Source: Candidatus Tokpelaia hoelldoblerii (lineage in GTDB: Bacteria > Pseudomonadota > Alphaproteobacteria > Rhizobiales > Rhizobiaceae). Taken from it: DNA of 64,000 nucleotides. The notes under the pieces are model-generated. The model worked only from the letters and a program-made list of their open reading frames with translations. It was not told where the DNA came from and made no database searches. The position numbers were made by a program, and so were the translations under genes. The stretch spans positions 620,001-684,000 of the forward strand of contig CP017315.1 in assembly GCA_002005325.1 (NCBI GenBank). The letters run 5' to 3'. Shown here one piece after another: positions 56,493 to 64,000 of this stretch (position 1 is its first letter; every line of letters starts with the position of its first letter).

Positions 56493-57284
56493 TTACAACC
56501 CCAGCAGTTGTTTTGTTGCCGCTGTCACATCCCTCTGCCGCATCAGGCTTTCACCAATAAGAAAACAGGATATGCCGCTTTTTTTCAAACGCAGGCAGTC
56601 ATCATGGCTGAAGATGCCGCTTTCGCCGACCGAAATGCGCCCGGCCGGAATCTGTGCGGCCAGCCGCTCTGAATGGGCGAGGTCAACGCTGAAGTCGCGC
56701 AAATTGCGGTTGTTGACCCCGATGAGGCGTGATTGCAGCTTTAAGGCACGTTCCATTTCTGCCTCATCATGGGTTTCAATCAGCACATCCATGCCGAGGG
56801 TAAAGGCGGTTTCTTCCAGTGCTTGCGCCAATGTGTCATCCACGGCAGCGAGGATAATTAAAATGCAGTCCGCCCCCCAGAGCCGCGCTTCATGAACCTG
56901 ATAGGGGTCGAACAGGAAATCCTTGCGCAGAACGGGCAAAGTGCAGGCGGCGCGCGCTGCTTGCAGAAATTCCGGTGCGCCCTGGAAGGAAGGTGTATCG
57001 GTGAGGACAGAAAGACAGGCCGCGCCGCCTTCTTCATAGGCTTGCGCCAGTTGCGCCGGATTGAAATCCGGCCGGATCAGGCCTTTGGAGGGGCTGGCCT
57101 TTTTAATCTCGGCAATCAGGCCGAATTGTCCTTGCGCTATTTTTGTCTCAAGGCTTTGGATAAAGCCACGCGGTGCGGCGCAATCAGCAAGGCGCGCCTT
57201 GACTTCACCCAGAGGAAGCGCGGTTTTGGCGGCGCTGATTTCCTCACGCTTGTAGCGTTCGATTTTTTGCAGAATATCGTTCAT
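56493..57284 (-). CDS. trpC: Indole-3-glycerol-phosphate synthase
   Basis: 263 residues, TIM barrel. [19 protein letters not shown] with the catalytic Lys, [30 protein letters not shown] segment, [12 protein letters not shown] and AVGESGI-type end. Converts CdRP to indole-3-glycerol phosphate in tryptophan synthesis. Its ATG overlaps the trpD stop (ATGA). Confidence 0.96.
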   Translation of the reverse strand: MNDILQKIERYKREEISAAKTALPLGEVKARLADCAAPRGFIQSLETKIAQGQFGLIAEIKKASPSKGLIRPDFNPAQLAQAYEEGGAACLSVLTDTPSFQGAPEFLQAARAACTLPVLRKDFLFDPYQVHEARLWGADCILIILAAVDDTLAQALEETAFTLGMDVLIETHDEAEMERALKLQSRLIGVNNRNLRDFSVDLAHSERLAAQIPAGRISVGESGIFSHDDCLRLKKSGISCFLIGESLMRQRDVTAATKQLLGL

Positions 57285-58306
57285 TGCCTCTGCCCGTCAC
57301 TGTTCGAAACCTTGATGAGATGCTGCAGTCTGGCTTTTGCCGCGCCGCTATCGATACTTTGCGCGGCAAGCGCGACACCTTCATGCAAATCTTTCGCCTT
57401 GTCAGCAATGATCAGCGCCGCGGCGGAATTAAACAGCACAATATCACGGTAAGCGCTTTTTTCACCTTCAAGCACATGCAGTAAGGCAGCAGCGTTTTCT
57501 TCCGGTGTGCCGCCCTTCAGCACCCTGCAATCCACCCGCGGCAAGCCCGCGTCTTCCGGTGCAAGGGTGAATGTGCTGATTTCACCGTTTTTCAGGGCGG
57601 CTACCTGTGTTTCACCGGCGGTTGTCAACTCGTCCATGCCGTTGCCGTGCACCACCCAGAACGATTGCGAACCAAGTCTTTGCAGTGTAAGGGCGACCGG
57701 TTCAACCCATTGCGGTGAGAAAACACCGATAAGTTGCTTTGCCGCTCCGGCCGGATTGGCCAGCGGCCCGAGCAGATTGAAGATGGTGCGGGTGCCAAGC
57801 TCCACCCGTGCCGGCCCGACATGGCGCATGGCGGCATGATGCGTGGGGGCGAACATGAAGCAAAGGCCGGTCTGCGCCAGACATCGGGCGATTGTTTCGG
57901 GTGCCGCGTCAATATTGACACCAAGTGTTTTCAGCGCATCCGCAGCGCCGGAACGTGATGACAGCGCCCGGTTGCCATGTTTGGCGACAGGCACTCCGCA
58001 GCCGGCGACAACCAGAGCGCTTGCCGTGGAGATATTGTATGAACCGGATTGATCGCCGCCGGTGCCGACAATATCAATAGCTCCTTCAACACCTTGAACC
58101 GGCAGCATTTTTTCCCGCATGGCATCCACTGCGCCGGAAATTTCATCAATGGTTTCGCCACGTATCCGCAACGCCATCAAAAAACCGCCGATCTGTGCCG
58201 GTGTCGCCTGGCCCGACATCATAATGGTGAAGGCTTCATAGGCTTCTCTGGCAGTCAGCGGTGTGCCATCCGCTGCTTTGTTGATATAGGGTTTGAGGTC
58301 GGCCAT
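57281..58306 (-). CDS. trpD: Anthranilate phosphoribosyltransferase
   Basis: 341 residues. [27 protein letters not shown] (shown in part) is the PRPP-binding glycine loop; [21 protein letters not shown] and [16 protein letters not shown] follow. Second step of tryptophan synthesis. AAAGGAAC precedes the ATG and overlaps the stop codon of the PpiD-like gene, so translation may be coupled. Confidence 0.96.
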   Translation of the reverse strand: MADLKPYINKAADGTPLTAREAYEAFTIMMSGQATPAQIGGFLMALRIRGETIDEISGAVDAMREKMLPVQGVEGAIDIVGTGGDQSGSYNISTASALVVAGCGVPVAKHGNRALSSRSGAADALKTLGVNIDAAPETIARCLAQTGLCFMFAPTHHAAMRHVGPARVELGTRTIFNLLGPLANPAGAAKQLIGVFSPQWVEPVALTLQRLGSQSFWVVHGNGMDELTTAGETQVAALKNGEISTFTLAPEDAGLPRVDCRVLKGGTPEENAAALLHVLEGEKSAYRDIVLFNSAAALIIADKAKDLHEGVALAAQSIDSGAAKARLQHLIKVSNSDGQRQ

Positions 58307-58317
58307 TCATGTTCCTT

Positions 58318-59850
58318 TTAGCGGGACTGCGCGGCGTAGTATTGCAGAAGCGCCTGATTTACTTGTATAGGATGTTGTTTCTCGGCCATGCCGATATAGG
58401 CAAGCGTAAGGTCCTGCGGCAGAATATAGGAAATATAAGCCTGCACCTGTTTGGACACTGCAGCATCCTGCTTTGCAGGCAGGGCAACGTTCGTCACCTG
58501 AACAAGGGTGTAGCTTTTCCCGTCATCATTCCGGGCAAGGCCGGTTGTGCCTGCCGGGCCGGAAAAGGCAAGCTGCAGTGCCTGCTTGCCGATTTTATCA
58601 TTCTGGCTGCTGCGGGTGAGTGTCTCAACACTTGCGAGAGGCAGTTTGTTGTCCGTGGCTATCTGTTTTATCGGCGTACCGGCGTCAAGCGCCTGTTTCA
58701 TTGCGGCGGCTTTTTCATCAAGCAGGCGCAGGGCTTCCTGCTCTTTCCATTCTTCTGTCGCCTGAGCGCGGACTTCATCCAGTGTATGGGCCCGTGCCGG
58801 CAGGACTTTTTCAACATGAAACCAGATATAGCCGCCATTGTCCTGTACGGGGTCGGCATCCACACCGGCGAGACTGTTGAAAATTGCCGGAAGCAAACCG
58901 GCGGCTTGTGGCAGATCAGCCGCTTCGCCGCCGGGGGTCTTGCCGTCAGTGTCAACCACAACCTTGCGGATGGCAAGGTTGTATTGCGGCGCGAGTTCAT
59001 TCAGGGATTTGTTGTTAAAACGCCCCTTTTCAATCGCCCGCTGGTTGGCTTCTATCACAGAGGAAATCCCCTGCGGTGCTTTTTCAAGCTGCTGGCGGAT
59101 TTCATCCTGCACCGTTTCAAACGGGAACAGGGAATAGTCTTCCCTGTGTTCCTCATAAAATGCCTTGATTTCTTCATCACTCACCTTGACGGTCGTGTCA
59201 GTAGGAAGCATCGGCATCAGGGTGACTTCGCGGTATTCAGGTACGGTGAAACGGCTGCTGTTTTTCTCAAACCATGCGGCAAGGGCTGCCTCATCCGGGC
59301 CGGCAATGGTTGCCGGGCTGGCCGGTGTGATTGTAATATAATCAAGATTGCGGGTTTCATCACGATAAAGCGATAAAGCATCAACAAGTGTCTGCGGCGC
59401 CTGCATGTCGCTGGTCAGCGCCTGAATGACCAGATCCTGCTGCGCCTGTTTCTTGACAAGATTAAAGAAAGCCTCCTGTGACAGGCCTGAATTCGCTATC
59501 AGCTCACGCAGGGCGGCTGCATTGTATTTTCCGCTTTCATCCTGAAAAGACGGGTCTTGCCGCAGAAAATCCGCTATACCGTTCCTGGACAGGCCAATAT
59601 TCATCAACCGTGCCTCTTCAGCAAGCAGGACCTGAAATTGCAACTGCTGCAGCACTTGCGGATTGTTGATATCTTGTCCCGGCGCGGGGGAGAGCGATGA
59701 TTTGCCCGAGGTGAAAAGCGCATTTGAACCGCCAAAGCTTATACCGCCGGTCATCATCATGCCGCCACCCAGAGCAAAGCTTAAAAGCAAAATGCCGAAA
59801 AGAATTTTCATAATCCAGGTGTTGGATACATTGCGTATGGTGCCAAGCAT
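58318..59850 (-). CDS. PpiD-like periplasmic chaperone lacking the parvulin domain
   Basis: 510 residues. N-terminal anchor helix (IMKILFGILLLSFALGGGMMM), then the SurA-like N-terminal chaperone domain (about 60-200). Normal rhizobial PpiD-type proteins have about 630 residues, with a parvulin PPIase domain following a segment like DEEIKAFYEEHREDY. Here that segment runs directly into FPFETVQDEIRQQLE, the part that normally comes after the parvulin domain (junction near residue 239, base 59134). About 100 residues are therefore missing in frame, and no isomerase active site remains. It should still act as a membrane-bound chaperone near the Sec translocon. Divergent from tpiA, upstream of trpD. 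Confidence 0.85.
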   Translation of the reverse strand: MLGTIRNVSNTWIMKILFGILLLSFALGGGMMMTGGISFGGSNALFTSGKSSLSPAPGQDINNPQVLQQLQFQVLLAEEARLMNIGLSRNGIADFLRQDPSFQDESGKYNAAALRELIANSGLSQEAFFNLVKKQAQQDLVIQALTSDMQAPQTLVDALSLYRDETRNLDYITITPASPATIAGPDEAALAAWFEKNSSRFTVPEYREVTLMPMLPTDTTVKVSDEEIKAFYEEHREDYSLFPFETVQDEIRQQLEKAPQGISSVIEANQRAIEKGRFNNKSLNELAPQYNLAIRKVVVDTDGKTPGGEAADLPQAAGLLPAIFNSLAGVDADPVQDNGGYIWFHVEKVLPARAHTLDEVRAQATEEWKEQEALRLLDEKAAAMKQALDAGTPIKQIATDNKLPLASVETLTRSSQNDKIGKQALQLAFSGPAGTTGLARNDDGKSYTLVQVTNVALPAKQDAAVSKQVQAYISYILPQDLTLAYIGMAEKQHPIQVNQALLQYYAAQSR

Positions 59851-60022
59851 TGAACAATCCTTGTTTGCGCTTTCATAAATTTCAGCTTATTTGTTTGACT
59901 CAAGCTGAAGCAAGATGCAAGTGCTAACACGCTTTTTACCTTGATTCAGGATAAAAATGCTTGATTTGGCGCTTGCATGCCAATACCTATGTTTAGTCTT
60001 CAGGTCGTTCAAGGAGAAAGTC

Positions 60023-60790
60023 ATGACCTTTGATACCCGCCCGCTTGTTGCCGGAAACTGGAAAATGAACGGCATCTGTGAATCACTTGGCGAATTGCGC
60101 GCCATTGCTGCCGGATTAAGTTCTGATCTGGGCCAATATGTTGATGCGCTCATCTGTGTGCCGGCAACGCTTTTGTCGCGTGCAGCGGAAACACTGCATG
60201 GCGAGAAGAGCCTGGCGCTTGGCGGTGAGGATTGTCATGAGGCCGACAGCGGCGCTTATACGGGGGATGTTTCCGCGCCTATGCTGAAAGATGCCGGTGC
60301 GCATTATGTGATTGTCGGCCATTCCGAACGGCGCGCCGTTCATCAGGAGAATGACGCGCTGGTGCGCGCCAAGGCCGAGGCTGCATGGCGGGCCGGACTG
60401 GTTGCCATTGTTTGCATTGGCGAAACACTGGAAGAGCGCGAAAGCGGCAAAACGCTTGATGTGATTGAACGCCAGTGTGCGCAGTCCGTGCCGGATGGCG
60501 CTGATGGTGCACGGCTGGTGGTTGCCTATGAGCCGGTCTGGGCGATCGGGACGGGCAAAACACCGACAGTGAAGGATGTTGCCGGGGTGCATGCCTTTTT
60601 GCGCAAAAAACTGCGCGCCCGTTTCGGGGAAAAGGGCAACGCCATCCGCTTGCTTTATGGCGGTTCTGTCAAGCCGGATAATGCCGGCGAGCTTTTAAGT
60701 ATCCCCGATGTTGATGGTGCGCTGGTTGGCGGCGCCAGCCTGAAAGCCAGTGATTTCCTGGCCATTTGTGAGGCCTGCCGCAAAATATAA
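60023..60790 (+). CDS. tpiA: Triosephosphate isomerase
   Basis: 255 residues. AGNWKMNG with the catalytic Lys, IVGHSERR with His, [15 protein letters not shown] with Glu and [11 protein letters not shown] phosphate-binding loop. Interconverts dihydroxyacetone phosphate and glyceraldehyde 3-phosphate. AAGGAG precedes the ATG. It is followed by secG after 95 bases. Confidence 0.97.
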   Translation: MTFDTRPLVAGNWKMNGICESLGELRAIAAGLSSDLGQYVDALICVPATLLSRAAETLHGEKSLALGGEDCHEADSGAYTGDVSAPMLKDAGAHYVIVGHSERRAVHQENDALVRAKAEAAWRAGLVAIVCIGETLEERESGKTLDVIERQCAQSVPDGADGARLVVAYEPVWAIGTGKTPTVKDVAGVHAFLRKKLRARFGEKGNAIRLLYGGSVKPDNAGELLSIPDVDGALVGGASLKASDFLAICEACRKI

Positions 60791-60885
60791 GCGTGTAAAT
60801 TGCTTTTTTCTCTTGGATTACAGGCAATTTATGTGTAAACAGCGATCTGGTATCGGCCGGTTGTCAGGTTAAAGAGCGAAAAATA

Positions 60886-61263
60886 ATGCAGACAGTTATT
60901 ATTGTTATTCATTTGCTGATTGTCATAGCGCTTGTCGGCGTTGTGCTTATTCAGCGTTCTGAAGGCGGCGGGCTCGGGATCGGCGGCGGTTCGGGCTTTA
61001 TGAGCGCACGCGGAACACGCAATACACTGACACGGGCGACTGCGATTCTGGCAACGGCTTTTTTTATCACCTCGCTGGTGCTTGTCGGTTTGCAGGCCTT
61101 GCCTGACAAATCCGGTTCGGATATTTTTGATCTGCTGAATGAAACGACGACAACAGGCCAGAAAGTTGCACCGGCGGCAGAGGATGACGCGGGTGAGCAT
61201 ATAACCACGCCGCTGCCTGCTGAAGAGGCAACGGCGCCAGCGCCGGCCGGCCAGACAAAATAA
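60886..61263 (+). CDS. secG: Protein-export membrane protein SecG
   Basis: 125 residues. Two membrane helices (about 2-22 and 50-70) joined by the conserved loop LIQRSEGGGLGIGGGSGFMSARGTRNTLTRAT (shown in outline). The Ala/Thr-rich acidic tail is usual in alphaproteobacteria. SecYEG accessory subunit. In rhizobia secG is normally followed by pyrG; here an L,D-transpeptidase gene lies between. Confidence 0.95.
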   Translation: MQTVIIVIHLLIVIALVGVVLIQRSEGGGLGIGGGSGFMSARGTRNTLTRATAILATAFFITSLVLVGLQALPDKSGSDIFDLLNETTTTGQKVAPAAEDDAGEHITTPLPAEEATAPAPAGQTK

Positions 61264-61310
61264 CAGCATAATTTTCATGTCAATATGATTTCCTGTGGGG
61301 GAGATGTTCC

Positions 61311-61949
61311 ATGAAGCAGATGATGAAGCAGGTTTTGCTCGCCTGTGCTGTCGGTGCCATGTGTCCCGGCGGAGCGGATTATGCCTCTGCCGCCGGCCAT
61401 GAAGTGGTGAAAGGCAAGGCAGTACAGCAGGCGCAACCGCCTGGAAAGCAGATTATACAGCCAAAGCTGAACAGCTATAATATTCCCGAACGTTACCGCG
61501 CGCGGACAGTTGCTTTTTCCGGCTATGATGCCGGCACAATTGTTGTCGATCCGGAAAACTATTTCCTCTATTATGTTGAAGGACGGGGCAAGGCCCGCCG
61601 TTATGGCATTGCCGTTGGCAAAATCGGCCTGCAGTTTAAAGGTACCGCCACTGTCAATAACAAGCGCGAATGGCCGCGCTGGATTCCGACCAGGGAAATG
61701 GTGCAGCGCGACCCTGCCCATTATGGCCGTTTTGCCAATGGTATGGACGGGGGGCCGGGCAATCCGCTTGGCTCACGGGCGCTTTACCTGTTTCAGGGTA
61801 ACAAGGATACCTATATCCGTATTCATGGCACTGTGCAGCCGTGGACAATCGGTTCGCCTGCGTCCAATGGCTGTTTCCGCATGACAAATGATGATATTCT
61901 TGATCTTTACGAGCGTGTGAAGATTGGGGCGAAGGTCGTTGTGCTTTAA
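61311..61949 (+). CDS. L,D-transpeptidase (YkuD family)
   Basis: 212 residues with a signal peptide (MMKQVLLACAVGAMCPGGADYASA). The catalytic motif is HGTVQPWTIGSPASNGCFRM near the C-terminus, with the active Cys in NGCFR. GTIVVDPENYFLYYVEG opens the YkuD domain. Such enzymes make 3-3 peptidoglycan cross-links or attach proteins to peptidoglycan in the periplasm. GGGGGAGATG precedes the ATG. It lies between secG and pyrG. Confidence 0.92.
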   Translation: MKQMMKQVLLACAVGAMCPGGADYASAAGHEVVKGKAVQQAQPPGKQIIQPKLNSYNIPERYRARTVAFSGYDAGTIVVDPENYFLYYVEGRGKARRYGIAVGKIGLQFKGTATVNNKREWPRWIPTREMVQRDPAHYGRFANGMDGGPGNPLGSRALYLFQGNKDTYIRIHGTVQPWTIGSPASNGCFRMTNDDILDLYERVKIGAKVVVL

Positions 61950-62144
61950 GCAGCAAGCCGCGGATTTGTTAAAAAAGCGCTATGATATGGCCGCTTTTTT
62001 GTTTTTTGGAAATGTACCGTTTTTGACCAGAAAACATGGAAAACAGGGCATAATTTGCCCATATTGGGAAAAAACAGGGAAAAATGCTGTTTTGTGCATT
62101 TTTTTCTGGAAGAATCAGCCAAAAGAGGATAACACCGTAAGCCC

Positions 62145-63773
<1,629 letters not shown>

Positions 63774-63860
63774 TCGCCGGAGTGCTGTAGTTCCTTTTTG
63801 CAGGCAGCAATGGTATACTGGTAACAATTATCTACGGATTTTGCACTTTAAAGGATGAAG

Positions 63861-64000
63861 ATGTCTAAACCCAATGCCACCGTTAAAGTCGGAAATGTCA
63901 CATTTTCCAATCACGCACCGCTGGCGCTGATTGCTGGCCCCTGCCAGATGGAAAGCCGCGATCATGCTTTTGATATGGCGGGCGCTCTGAAGGAAATCAC
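63861..64000 (+). CDS. kdsA: 3-deoxy-8-phosphooctulonate synthase, N-terminal part (cut by window edge)
   Basis: The frame from the ATG at 63861 reads MSKPNATVKVGNVTFSN, then PLALIAGPCQMESRDHAF, the typical KdsA start with the AGPCQMES motif. GGATGAAG precedes it. KdsA joins arabinose 5-phosphate and phosphoenolpyruvate to Kdo 8-phosphate, the step after KdsD (42347). About 46 codons are inside the window. Confidence 0.94.
   Translation, partial: MSKPNATVKVGNVTFSNHAPLALIAGPCQMESRDHAFDMAGALKEI

Noticed and set aside
58309..59376. Open frame of about 355 codons antisense to the PpiD-like gene
   Set aside because: Cysteine- and Arg-rich shadow of a real gene; no plausible start or domain.

Overview
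The window looks like a chromosomal segment from an alphaproteobacterium of the order Rhizobiales/Hyphomicrobiales, close to the Brucella/Bartonella type. The evidence is family content and gene order: divK, rplM-rpsI, a B12-dependent nrdJ, a 14-gene nuo operon followed by birA, DUF459-lytic transglycosylase-galU-kdsD, yajC-Mth938-phytoene synthase family, moeA-moaC-trpC-trpD-ppiD facing tpiA, and secG-pyrG-kdsA. The genus cannot be named from the sequence alone.

Layout. 1-13.5 kb: a cut MFS transporter, a DUF3572 gene and divK, ribosomal proteins S9/L13, a CoA-binding protein, a small membrane protein, ilvE, the 1232-codon nrdJ with a long regulated-looking upstream region, NUDIX, xanthine phosphoribosyltransferase, a CinA-type molybdopterin-binding protein, a lipoprotein and a dicarboxylate/citrate-type (DASS) transporter. 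13.6-14.0 kb: tRNA-Val(TAC) and tRNA-Asp(GTC). 14.2-30.1 kb: nuoABCDEFGHIJKLMN (respiratory complex I), with a GFA-family zinc protein gene between nuoC and nuoD, ending in birA. 30.1-35.7 kb: a complete, apparently transferred type II-C CRISPR-Cas system. It holds a divergent tracrRNA, cas9 with all nuclease residues, cas1, cas2, and an array of nine full 36-nt repeats plus one truncated repeat. 35.8-44.5 kb: an exported amidohydrolase, rpiB, small membrane and lipoproteins, cell-envelope genes (DUF459, MltB-like), galU, kdsD and glutathione-dependent formaldehyde dehydrogenase. 44.6-46.4 kb: a repetitive, probably secreted protein with a two-level internal repeat. 46.5-64 kb: cold-shock protein, uvrB, SH3 protein, thioesterase, DUF815 ATPase, yajC, Mth938, an NDUFAF6-like protein, SapC-like protein, moeA-moaC-trpC-trpD-ppiD, tpiA, secG, an L,D-transpeptidase, pyrG and the start of kdsA.

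How it works together. The CRISPR locus can be read as a working unit. The tracrRNA lies between birA and cas9 on the minus strand, with a recognisable -35/extended -10 and a rho-independent terminator. The array is also read on the minus strand, opposite to the cas genes. In that direction every repeat ends in an extended -10 (TGCTATAAT), so each spacer may have its own promoter, as described in Neisseria. A hairpin next to cas2 would terminate the crRNA transcripts. The truncated repeat lies at the cas-distal end.

Other points of interest are the five-unit super-repeat protein at 44.85 kb, a PpiD-like chaperone that seems to have lost its parvulin domain, possible NrdR operators far upstream of nrdJ, and several places where genes expected from rhizobial gene order (pleD, secDF, lexA) are absent. 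Functional statements are family-based; no database search was possible.
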